NCBI GenBank assembly: GCA_025936205.1
Contig: JAICTU010000046.1
Location: forward strand, 1-27,669
Source of the DNA: Polyangiaceae bacterium
GTDB lineage: Bacteria > Myxococcota > Polyangia > Polyangiales > Polyangiaceae
Direction of reading: 5' to 3'
Length of the DNA: 27,669 bases
In this document: in pieces, positions 13,959 through 21,759 of the stretch
Layout: each line of letters starts with the position of its first letter
Numbering within the stretch: position 1 is the first letter of the stretch
Translations under genes and position numbers: made by a program
The notes under the pieces: generated by a model
What the model saw: only the letters and a program-made list of their open reading frames with translations
What the model was told of the DNA's origin: nothing
The model's database searches: none

Positions 13959-15227
13959 ATGAATGCCCTTAATCAAGCTCTCGCTGCCGTTCAGTCCACC
14001 CTGCTGGCTGAACTCGAGGCACTCTACAAGGATCTGCATCAGCACCCCGAGCTCTCGATGCAGGAGGTCCGCACCTCGCAGATCGTCGCCGAAGCAATGC
14101 AGTCCCTCGGCTACGAGGTGACGCGTAACGTTGGCGTGACCGGGGTGGTCTGCGTGATGGAGAACGGGGCCGGCCCGATCGTGATGCTGCGCGCCGACAT
14201 GGATGCGCTGCCGATGGCTGAAGACACCGGGCTGGAGTATGCGAGCACGGTGAAGGCGCGCGATGCGGATGGCATCGAGGTTTGCGTTGCGCACTCTTGC
14301 GGCCACGACATGCACGTGACCTGGATGATCGGCGCCGCGCGCATCCTGTCCGCGAATCGCCGTGCCTGGCGCGGGACGGTGATGCTCGTGTTCCAGCCGG
14401 GCGAGGAAACGGCCGAAGGCGCTCGCAGCATGGTGCGCGACTGGGGTAAAGGCCGCTTTCCGAAGCCCGAGATCATCCTCGGCCAGCACGTGATGGTGGG
14501 TCCCGCCGGCACCGTGAACTACCGTCCCGGCGTCACGCTGTCGGCAGGAGACAGCCTGCAGATCAAGCTGTTTGGACGGGGCTCGCACGGCTCGCAGCCG
14601 CAAACCTCGATCGATCCAGTGATCATGGCGGCCGCGACCACGCTGCGCCTGCAGACCATCGTCTCGCGGGAGATCGCGCCGTCCGAGCCGGCGGTGCTCA
14701 CGATCGGCTCGCTGCAAGCCGGTACCAAGGAAAACATCATTCCCGACGACGCCACGATCAAGCTGAACGTGCGCACCTTCAACGAGGACACGCGCGAGTC
14801 CATGCTCGCCTCGATTCGACGCATCTGCTGCGCCGAGTGCGACGCCTCCGGTGCGGAGCGCCCGCCCGAGTTCACCACCATCAACAGCTACCCGCTGACC
14901 GAGAATGACCTGGTCGCTACGCAAAAAGTGGCGGAGGCGTTCAGCCGCCATTTTGGCGAGAACGCCTCACTGGCACCCGGTCCTGCGTCGGCCAGCGAGG
15001 ACTTCAGCATTTTCGGCCGCGCTTGGGGCGTGCCCTACGTGTTCTGGTTCGTCGGTGGCACCGATCCAGCCGTTTACGCCAAAGCCAAGCAGCAGAGGGC
15101 CGTGAACAGGATCCCGAGCAACCACTCGCCGAAGTTCGCTCCGCAGATCCGTCCGACTCTCGAGACAGGCTTGCAGGCCATGCTGACCGCCGCTGGCGCT
15201 TGGCTGTGCGCGTGCAACGTGGCCTGA
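13959..15227 (+). CDS. M20D-family amidohydrolase/peptidase
   Basis: A 422-residue metal-dependent amidohydrolase of the hippurate hydrolase/IAA-amino-acid hydrolase type, splitting N-acyl amino acids. Motifs in order: H-Q-H-P-E-L-S (27-33), R-A-D-M-D-A-L-P-M (78-86), the metal site C114-G-H116-D-M-H119, the F-Q-P-G-E149-E150 catalytic glutamate, G-Q-H-V, the dimerisation-domain S-H-G-S-Q-P, the S-E-D-F-S segment and N-H-S-P-K-F near the end. No signal peptide, so cytosolic. The start at 13959 is preferred over in-frame starts far upstream because GAGGA (13945-13949) and an extended -10 promoter lie just before it. The TRIC-like gene starts 20 bases later, so the two are probably co-transcribed. 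Confidence 0.93.
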   Translation: MNALNQALAAVQSTLLAELEALYKDLHQHPELSMQEVRTSQIVAEAMQSLGYEVTRNVGVTGVVCVMENGAGPIVMLRADMDALPMAEDTGLEYASTVKARDADGIEVCVAHSCGHDMHVTWMIGAARILSANRRAWRGTVMLVFQPGEETAEGARSMVRDWGKGRFPKPEIILGQHVMVGPAGTVNYRPGVTLSAGDSLQIKLFGRGSHGSQPQTSIDPVIMAAATTLRLQTIVSREIAPSEPAVLTIGSLQAGTKENIIPDDATIKLNVRTFNEDTRESMLASIRRICCAECDASGAERPPEFTTINSYPLTENDLVATQKVAEAFSRHFGENASLAPGPASASEDFSIFGRAWGVPYVFWFVGGTDPAVYAKAKQQRAVNRIPSNHSPKFAPQIRPTLETGLQAMLTAAGAWLCACNVA

Positions 15228-15247
15228 ACCTTCCGGCGACCGAACGC

Positions 15248-15913
15248 ATGAACGTCCGCGAATTGGCGCTCGCTGGTCTGAACGATCGCCGGCTGTTCAC
15301 CTTTCTCGATCTGGCCGGCACATTCGCGTTTGCGATCAGCGGTGCCGCTGCGGCACGGAACCGGGGCCTGGACTGGTTCGGCGTCATCGTCATCGCGTTT
15401 GCGGTGGCGTGCGGCGGAGGCCTGATGCGGGACCTGTGCATCGGCGCTGTGCCGCCGACGGGGCTGAGCGATTGGCGCTACCTCGCTGTCGCGCTCGCGG
15501 CGTCAATCCTGACCATGGCCGCAACACCCTTGGTCGAGCGTCTCGCGCACCCGGTGGTCCTGTTTGACTCGCTGGGCCTGGGGCTATTTGCCGTGACCGG
15601 CGCGCAGAAGGCCATGATCTGGGGCCACAATGTCGAGGTGGCGGTGCTGCTCGGCGTTGTCACCGCCGTGGGTGGTGGCGTGATTCGTGACGTACTGCTC
15701 AACCGTGTGCCCGTGATCCTCGAGCGCGAGATCTATGCGTTGGCCGCTCTGGTCGGTGCCAGCATCGAGGTGGCTGGCCAGCGCCTGGCATGGTTCTCGG
15801 GTGGGCGGACCTGGGTGGCTTTGATGGCTTGCTTCGCTCTGCGTTACATGTCTCTGCGCTACAAGTGGAGCCTACCGCGCTCTTCCGGACATGACGGCAG
15901 CCGCGCAGATTGA
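15248..15913 (+). CDS. Trimeric intracellular cation channel (TRIC/UPF0126) family protein
   Basis: A 221-residue inner-membrane protein with about seven hydrophobic segments, made of two related halves. Each half has the family signature: C-G-G-G-L-M-R-D-L (about 57-65) and V-G-G-G-V-I-R-D-V-L (about 141-150), followed by R-V-P. Prokaryotic TRIC proteins are trimeric potassium-selective cation channels. The start at 15248 is chosen because it gives the normal length and N-terminus (L-F-T-F-L-D-L-A-G-T-F-A-F-A-I-S-G); the upstream in-frame extension overlaps the amidohydrolase. There is no strong ribosome site. It probably shares a transcript with the amidohydrolase. Confidence 0.93.
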   Translation: MNVRELALAGLNDRRLFTFLDLAGTFAFAISGAAAARNRGLDWFGVIVIAFAVACGGGLMRDLCIGAVPPTGLSDWRYLAVALAASILTMAATPLVERLAHPVVLFDSLGLGLFAVTGAQKAMIWGHNVEVAVLLGVVTAVGGGVIRDVLLNRVPVILEREIYALAALVGASIEVAGQRLAWFSGGRTWVALMACFALRYMSLRYKWSLPRSSGHDGSRAD

Positions 15914-15939
15914 TTGTGCCGGCTTCGTACGCTCGTTGA

Positions 15940-17385
<1,446 letters not shown>

Positions 17386-17425
17386 CCGTAGCCGGACCGG
17401 CCGCGTCGACTGGCCGCGGAGGGGG

Positions 17426-17820
17426 TCAGGGGAGCGCCGTGAATTCGCTCTCGCACTTGCCGGCGATGCAGACGGGAGTTCCCGTGCCGGGGAGCTGAGG
17501 ACTGCAGGGAGCTGCTTTGGTGCGGGGCAAGGCCGCTGTGCGAACTCCGTGCACAGGCGCTCTTCGATGCTCTGGATGCCGCGTGTCACCTGATCTGCGC
17601 TCCCAGCGCTGACACTCGTGTCGGTGATCCCGCAGCTCGCGACGCAGCTCACATTGGCCGGGATGAGGGTGCAGTCCTCGTCTGTCGTGCAACCGCGAGC
17701 GCCGTCGAACAGATCGCGGATCTGCGTGGCGATTCGCTCCGAGAAGTCATCGCAGCGGAGCTGCCCACAACCTCCGTCGTGCTCTCCAGGAGGGACTGCT
17801 GTGCGGCTTGCAAGTCGAGG
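17426..17820 (-). pseudogene. Degraded ten-cysteine module gene (frameshifts and internal deletion)
   Basis: Three reading frames together give a relative of the lipoprotein at 18816-19830. The piece A-A-Q-Q-S-L-L-E-S-T-T-E-V matches A-A-Q-Q-S-I-L-E-S-T-A-P-V of that protein's first module. A frame change and loss of roughly 35 residues then lead to R-C-D-D-F-S-E-R, followed by a second-module-like stretch with C-T-T-D-E-D-C-T-L and C-V-A-S-C. A further one-base loss near 17500-17520 moves it to the frame ending C-I-A-G-K-C-E-S-E-F-T-A-L-P. All ten Cys positions of the module survive. No start codon or signal peptide is present. It is a truncated copy left by duplication and deletion, between gdhA and the HepT gene. 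Confidence 0.75.
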
Positions 17821-17845
17821 CGGATGAGATGGGCCCGCCACAGCT

Positions 17846-17874
17846 GCTCGACGCGTTGCTGCGCCGGGCGGGGC
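17846..17874 (+). repeat. 29-base direct repeat, copy 2
   Basis: Exact match to 10524-10552 in the transporter 3' end. Read on the plus strand it gives L-D-A-L-L-R-R-A-G-L-P-A-S-A-stop, in the same frame and with a stop at the equivalent place, although upstream sequence is unrelated. It lies between the HepT gene end and the cysteine-module pseudogene, so it may mark a recombination scar. Confidence 0.85.
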
Positions 17875-17895
17875 TGCCGGCGTCGGCGTGAGGGA

Positions 17896-18324
17896 TCAGT
17901 CGGATGAACTGGCGAGGAAGCGGGCGATGCGCGCGGCGAAGCTCTCGAACGCAGCGATGCCGGCGGGCAGTTCCTGCCACTGCCGATCGAGGTCGAGAGA
18001 GGCGTAGCCGTGCGCAATCCGGTTTCTGAGCTGCGCGGCGCCGGCCAACGAAGTCGTCTGCGCCGCGTCCAGAAGTCCGTGGCGCTCCAGTACAACGAAA
18101 GCTTCTCGGTAGCTGGAGGCCAGCTCCCAGCCCTCGTCGCTCGCGATGTGTAAGGCGATGTCCATCGCCTCCTGAACGAGTACCAAGATGCTCAGTGCGA
18201 TCGCGTCCTGGAGCAGGCTATCGGCCTTCAAGGTGGACAGCTCTGCGGGGCGGCGCTCGCGCAGGCGGCGCAGGTGCTCGTCCACAATCGCGAGCTTGCG
18301 GGCGACGAGCGCGATATTGGTCAC
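17896..18324 (-). CDS. hepT: HepT-like HEPN toxin (RNase)
   Basis: A 142-residue all-helical HEPN-domain protein. The catalytic motif R100-N-R-I-A-H105-G-Y107 fits the R-x4-H-x-Y signature of HepT toxins, which cleave RNA. In the characterised system the Tyr is modified with AMP by the partner MntA, which silences the toxin. The start overlaps the end of the MntA-like gene by four bases (ATGA), so antitoxin is translated first. The length is typical, and all key residues are intact, suggesting a working pair. It is followed by a 29-base repeat and a pseudogene, so the module may have inserted into, or survived within, a rearranged region. Confidence 0.88.
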   Translation of the reverse strand: MTNIALVARKLAIVDEHLRRLRERRPAELSTLKADSLLQDAIALSILVLVQEAMDIALHIASDEGWELASSYREAFVVLERHGLLDAAQTTSLAGAAQLRNRIAHGYASLDLDRQWQELPAGIAAFESFAARIARFLASSSD

Positions 18325-18728
18325 CGTGACGCCAGCCTCCGCAGAAATCGGGAACGATGAGGGGCGATGGTTTCCTCGAAGTCAGCCCAACGGGACATTG
18401 CTGCCGCTCGAAAGGCCGCAAATTCGCCGGGCTCAGACTCCAGAAGACACAAGCCGGTTTGTGCCACTTCGCGCCCGACCAGTGGATCCGCAGTGTCCAG
18501 TCGTACCAAGTCGACCTCGCGCCCCACGGCGGCCGAGAGCGCCGTTGCGAGCTCCAACTCAGCCTGCAGCGTGAGCGCGCTCGCTGGCAAGATACCCACG
18601 TCGAAGTCGCTCGAGTCGCGAGCCTTGCCCGTCGCGCGCGAGCCGAAGAGCACGGCCAGCCGCACCTTCGAGCTGGTGGCGAGCGCGGCTTTGAGCTGCG
18701 AGAGTGCGCTGTCGGGGGAGCCGTTCAA
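18321..18728 (-). CDS. mntA: MntA-like minimal nucleotidyltransferase antitoxin
   Basis: A 135-residue nucleotidyltransferase. It shows the G29-S30-x10-D41-x-D43 catalytic signature (F-G-S-R-A-T-G-K-A-R-D-S-S-D-F-D) with a third acidic residue at D73 (E-V-D-L-V-R-L). In MNT-HEPN systems this protein transfers AMP to the toxin Tyr and neutralises it. It is encoded first and overlaps hepT. The start is TTG at 18728: no ATG or GTG gives an N-terminus of normal length, and a good promoter ends nine bases upstream, leaving almost no leader. The weak start may limit antitoxin supply. The C-terminal tail (about 105-135) is Arg-rich. Confidence 0.88.
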   Translation of the reverse strand: MNGSPDSALSQLKAALATSSKVRLAVLFGSRATGKARDSSDFDVGILPASALTLQAELELATALSAAVGREVDLVRLDTADPLVGREVAQTGLCLLESEPGEFAAFRAAAMSRWADFEETIAPHRSRFLRRLASR

Positions 18729-18737
18729 GGTGGTTCA

Positions 18738-18766
18738 AATATGTCAGGCCATTGACGTGTGGTCAA
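18738..18766 (-). promoter_or_regulatory. Promoter of the MntA/HepT operon
   Basis: On the minus strand TTGACC (18766-18761), 17-base spacer, CATATT (18743-18738). The expected start of transcription is within about three bases of the TTG start codon. Confidence 0.65.
18743..18765 (-). promoter_or_regulatory. Overlapping inverted repeats in the MntA/HepT promoter
   Basis: GTCA (18743-18746)/TGAC (18753-18756) with a six-base gap, and the same TGAC with GTCA at 18762-18765. They fill the space between -10 and -35, a standard place for a repressor. Toxin-antitoxin operons are usually autoregulated, so this is a candidate site, though the arms are only four bases. Confidence 0.35.
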
Positions 18767-18815
18767 ATCCAGCAATTTCGTGCCCAATCATCGCCTCTAC
18801 GCCATTTCGCTGGCA

Positions 18816-19830
18816 TCAGGGTGCGGGCACGTAAGCAATGTCGCACTTGCCAGCGATGCAGGCGGCGCGAGGGTCTTCGCGCTGTTGAGGACATGGGGGA
18901 GCGGGTGACCGGCAGCCCTGGGCCTGGTATTGGTTGCAAATGGTGTCCTTGGCGTTCTGCAGGAGCTGCGTTACCTGATCGGCCGATACGGCTTGCACGC
19001 TGGCCCACCTACCGCAGCCGCCCGTGCAGCGAGCCTCCGTACTGATCAGCGCGCAGTCTGCGTCGACGGCGCAGTTTCGCGCCGCTTGTTCCTGGATCTC
19101 GTCCAGGCGCGGAAGAACCCGGCTCTGCAGATCGTTACAGCTGAGGCCCTGACAGGTGCCGTCGTTGCAGCCCACCGCCACGATGGCCGCCGGGCAACGC
19201 ACGGGCCCGCGCGGTCCGCAACGTCGGGTGAGCTCGGCACAGACCGGTGCTGTGCTCTCCAGGATGGACTGCTGTGCGGCCTCCTCGCCTGCGGTCGACA
19301 CGGGGGAGCCCGCGCAGGTGAAGTAGCAGCCGACGTCGCCGCTCAGCGTGCAGTCGCTGTCCACCTCGCACGTGCTCGCTGCGGCGTACCCGGAGGCAAC
19401 CTGCTCGCTGAGGCTCCTGCTCCAGCGAATCGCAGGAGGCGCTGGCGAGCTCGGCGCTCGCTCCGGCGCTGGCCGACACTAACACCGTCTGCGAGCGTCC
19501 GCCGCTCGACACCGTGACCTCGTATTCGTCATCGAGCGTGCCGGGCACGCTGACGCTCACGGAGCCGTCGGCGCCAGCGCTTGCCTCGCTGCGCTCACCG
19601 CTTCGAACATTGGTGACCACGACCGTCGCGCCCGGGCTGACAGCGCCCGGATCCCCCACGACCACGACGCCGTCATCATGCAGCCCCACGTGCAGCTTCT
19701 GCTGCTCGACGACGGGCGGATTGCCCGTCTCCGTGCCGTGTTCCACGGCGCCGCCGCAATGGCCGAGCAGCGGTGGACAGAGGGCGAGCAGCAACCTGGG
19801 CAGACAGCGGGCGAGGCGTGAGAGCTTCAT
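18816..19830 (-). pseudogene. Lipoprotein with two tandem ten-cysteine modules, interrupted by a frameshift
   Basis: The gene starts at the ATG at 19830. An export signal (A-R-C-L-P-R-L-L-L-A-L-C-P-P-L-L-G-H-C) ends in a lipobox-like Cys followed by G-G-A-V-E-H-G-T-E-T-G-N-P-P. A beta-rich region of about 80 residues (P-G-A-T-V-V-V-T-N-V, then Y-E-V-T-V-S-S-G-G-R) precedes the first module, beginning A-S-C-D-S-L. Between 19431 and 19400 the frame changes by one base (one extra or two missing) and continues as S-E-Q-V-A-S-G-Y, D-S-D-C-T-L and so on. A second module (S-C-N-D-L to C-I-A-G-K-C) follows, with the stop at 18816. All twenty module cysteines survive, so the frameshift is recent or a sequencing error. 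It lies 17 bases after the related secreted gene, same operon. Likely outer-surface; function unknown. Confidence 0.75.
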
Positions 19831-19847
19831 GGAAATCGCTTTCGTGT

Positions 19848-20243
19848 TCAGCGCTGGGTGGAGGCCAAGCTGCACTGGCCGGCGATGCAGACAGCTTTTG
19901 GCTCCAGCAGGGGCGGCGGGCAGGGATGCGGGGCCGGGGCAGGGCAAGTGCCGCGGCCCCGATACACGTCGCAGTAGCCTTCGAGGTGTGCGAGCCCGGC
20001 CTCGAGGGCGAAGTCGGCGCCGGCAGCGACGGCCGTGGGCTGGCCCGGGCAGCGGAAGGTGCAGGTCAAGGGCTGCTCGTAGAGCAAGCAATCGGCGTCC
20101 TGTGTGCACGCCCGGTCGGCGCCGGCGAGCAGCTCGTCGAAGCGTGTGCCGGCGGTGGTGGACAGGTCCTCGCAGCTGTACGAGCTCAGATCGAGGCTGA
20201 TGACGTGCCAGGGCAGCGAGCGAAGCAAGCGGAAGTGTTTCAT
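19848..20243 (-). CDS. Secreted or surface ten-cysteine module protein
   Basis: A 131-residue protein, not recognised as a named family. A short N-terminal segment (M-K-H-F-R-L-L-R-S-L-P-W-H-V-I-S-L-D-L) could be a weak export signal. It is followed by one module with ten Cys: S-C-E-D-L, x21, C-x5-C (D-A-D-C), x8, C-x3-C, x25, C, x8, C, x7, C, then a Pro-rich stretch, and C-I-A-G-Q-C. The same spacing occurs in the downstream lipoprotein (twice) and the pseudogene at 17426-17820. Five disulfides outside the cytoplasm are likely. The start at 20243 overlaps the stop of the TIGR02147 regulator (ATGA), so the two are translationally coupled, a strong sign that the regulator controls or serves this family. 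Confidence 0.72.
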   Translation of the reverse strand: MKHFRLLRSLPWHVISLDLSSYSCEDLSTTAGTRFDELLAGADRACTQDADCLLYEQPLTCTFRCPGQPTAVAAGADFALEAGLAHLEGYCDVYRGRGTCPAPAPHPCPPPLLEPKAVCIAGQCSLASTQR

Positions 20244-21133
20244 TCGGAATCCTCGGCGTCGGTCGGGGCAAGGGGAGCGTCTTTGGCGGTGTCCCTGCTC
20301 AAGGGAAAGAGCTGAAAATTCACTTGCACGACCTGGCTGGGCTGGCTGTCGCTCTCGGCCAGCTCGAGCAGCTCGCGCCGGAAGGCCTGGATGCGCTCTT
20401 TCAGGCGCGCGATCCGGCCCGAGCCCAGGCACAAGGTGAGCGAAGAGATGTCGCGCTCACGTGCCGGTACCAGGGTCATGGCCGCGGTCGCGCGTTGCAT
20501 CATCTCGGCGTGATAGTTGGTGATGTGCATGCCGACCGTTTCGGGGCCCGTGGAGACGACGCGCGTCGACTGGCGTAGTCGGCCGTCGGGGCCTCGCTCG
20601 AGCAAACCCAGCTCCAGCAAGGTGTCGAGCGCCTGGCGCGCCTCGCTGGGCTTGATCGGCGGCCAGAGCCGCTCGGCGATCCACTCCGGGTCCTCGCGGA
20701 AGCTCGGGCTCAGCGCCAGCTCGCGGATCGCGGGCAAGTAGCCGCGCGAGTGGTAGGCGGCTTCACTCAGCTCGAGCTTCTGCGCGCGCCGGTAGCGGCG
20801 AAAGCCGCTCAGCTTCTGGTAGTGCTGGTTGCGCTCCTGATTGTCGGAGGCCTGGTTGAACGCGACCAGCGTAACGAAATAGTCGGCCGCGTCGTGTCCG
20901 AGGCCGCAGGTCTCGGCGAAGCGCCGCGCCATGTCACCGGTCAGGTTGCGCCGGCCCTGGATGACGAGCTGCAAATAGTTGGGCGCGCCCAGGCCCGCCG
21001 CACTCGCGAAAGCACGATAAGAGAACCCGTGCGGCTTCTTGTGCTCGTAATACGCCGCCAGGAAGGCCCGGTAGTCGTGGTACCGGAACACATCGATCGG
21101 GCAGCGCAGCCGCTTGCGAGGCTTCGTGGGCAC
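20240..21133 (-). CDS. TIGR02147/DUF4423-type DNA-binding regulator
   Basis: A 297-residue cytosolic protein. The N-terminal half has the hallmarks of this family: F-R-Y-H-D-Y-R-A-F-L (16-25), F-S-Y-R-A-F-A-S-A-A-G-L-G-A-P-N-Y-L-Q-L-V-I-Q-G-R-R-N-L (37-64, helix-turn-helix) and A-D-Y-F-V-T-L-V-A-F-N-Q-A (83-95). The second half contains a winged-helix-like segment ending L-L-E-L-G-L-L-E-R-G-P-D-G-R-L and the region before V-Q-V-N-F-Q-L-F-P-L. The family is known mainly from Fibrobacter and Myxococcota and has no proven function. The start is GTG at 21133, with no clear ribosome site. A perfect-armed palindrome and a promoter lie 52-108 bases upstream, and the secreted ten-cysteine gene is coupled to its stop codon. 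Confidence 0.85.
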   Translation of the reverse strand: MPTKPRKRLRCPIDVFRYHDYRAFLAAYYEHKKPHGFSYRAFASAAGLGAPNYLQLVIQGRRNLTGDMARRFAETCGLGHDAADYFVTLVAFNQASDNQERNQHYQKLSGFRRYRRAQKLELSEAAYHSRGYLPAIRELALSPSFREDPEWIAERLWPPIKPSEARQALDTLLELGLLERGPDGRLRQSTRVVSTGPETVGMHITNYHAEMMQRATAAMTLVPARERDISSLTLCLGSGRIARLKERIQAFRRELLELAESDSQPSQVVQVNFQLFPLSRDTAKDAPLAPTDAEDSE

Positions 21134-21184
21134 CGGTTTGGTGTCCCACGCAGCACTCAGCGGCGCCAGGCGCTGTGCCGGAAA

Positions 21185-21204
21185 GCGTATTCTGGAGAAT
21201 ACGC
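21185..21204. promoter_or_regulatory. 20-base palindromic operator upstream of the TIGR02147 gene
   Basis: GCGTATTCT (21185-21193) and AGAATACGC (21196-21204) are perfect nine-base inverted arms around GG. It lies just downstream of a candidate -10, where a repressor would act. A ribosome-site role is unlikely because the start codon is 50 bases further on. The most likely binder is the regulator itself. Confidence 0.65.
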
Positions 21205-21212
21205 ATCAAAGA

Positions 21213-21241
21213 GTATTACTTAATGGAATCGAGGATTTGAA
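21213..21241 (-). promoter_or_regulatory. Candidate promoter of the TIGR02147 operon
   Basis: Minus strand TTCAAA (21241-21236), 17-base spacer, TAATAC (21218-21213). This is an AT-rich island in GC-rich surroundings, and the palindrome at 21185-21204 would cover the start of transcription. Confidence 0.5.
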
Positions 21242-21302
21242 TGACTGCCTGCGGACCGCTAATGCCCTTCATCGCCAACGGCGCATACGGTGTTGAAACG
21301 GC

Positions 21303-21746
21303 TCAATTGCCAGCATCGCTGCCGCTGTCCGCGGCAGCATCGCCGCCCGCATCCACCGCGGCCATCGGCTGGGCGCCACCCGCGCCGGCGGTCGGGGCCG
21401 TTGGTGCCCCATACACGGGCTGGACCTGTCCGCTGCCGCCGTCGCTCGTGTTCGGAGCGCCAGCACTTCCGCCAGCTCCGCCGCCCCCGTTGCCGCTGCC
21501 CCCGCCCGCTCCGCCGGAGCCGCCGACGAACGGTGCGCCATAGATCGGCGTATCGTTGGTTTCCGCGCAGGCCTGACCCGCGAGCGTGAGCCCCAGCGCG
21601 AACAACGTCGCCCGCTTCACGTCGCGCGGCAGCGCCACCTCGCGCGGATTCACTTCTGCCGTCCGCTCGGCTCCGCAAAAACGGCACTGCGTTTCGTGGC
21701 GCCGCAGATGACGGCGGCAAACGGTACAGGGGACGAGCGATGCCAT
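21303..21746 (-). CDS. Zinc-ribbon, membrane-anchored glycine-rich protein with two YGAP motifs (candidate radical-SAM substrate)
   Basis: A 147-residue protein. The N-terminus has two Cys pairs (C7-T-V-C10 and C21-R-F-C24), a small zinc ribbon. A hydrophobic segment (46-59, A-T-L-F-A-L-G-L-T-L-A-G-Q-A) ends at C60. The rest is low-complexity Gly/Ala/Ser/Asp sequence with I-Y-G-A-P-F at 68-73 and V-Y-G-A-P-T at 111-116. It lies 13 bases after the radical SAM/SPASM gene with its own GGAG ribosome site, so the two form an operon. SPASM enzymes modify peptides, and the repeated YGAP in a disordered tail is the obvious candidate target; that is inference. The longer in-frame version starting at 21899 overlaps the maturase and is rejected. 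Confidence 0.7.
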   Translation of the reverse strand: MASLVPCTVCRRHLRRHETQCRFCGAERTAEVNPREVALPRDVKRATLFALGLTLAGQACAETNDTPIYGAPFVGGSGGAGGGSGNGGGGAGGSAGAPNTSDGGSGQVQPVYGAPTAPTAGAGGAQPMAAVDAGGDAAADSGSDAGN

Positions 21747-21759
21747 GCGTTTCTCCGTG

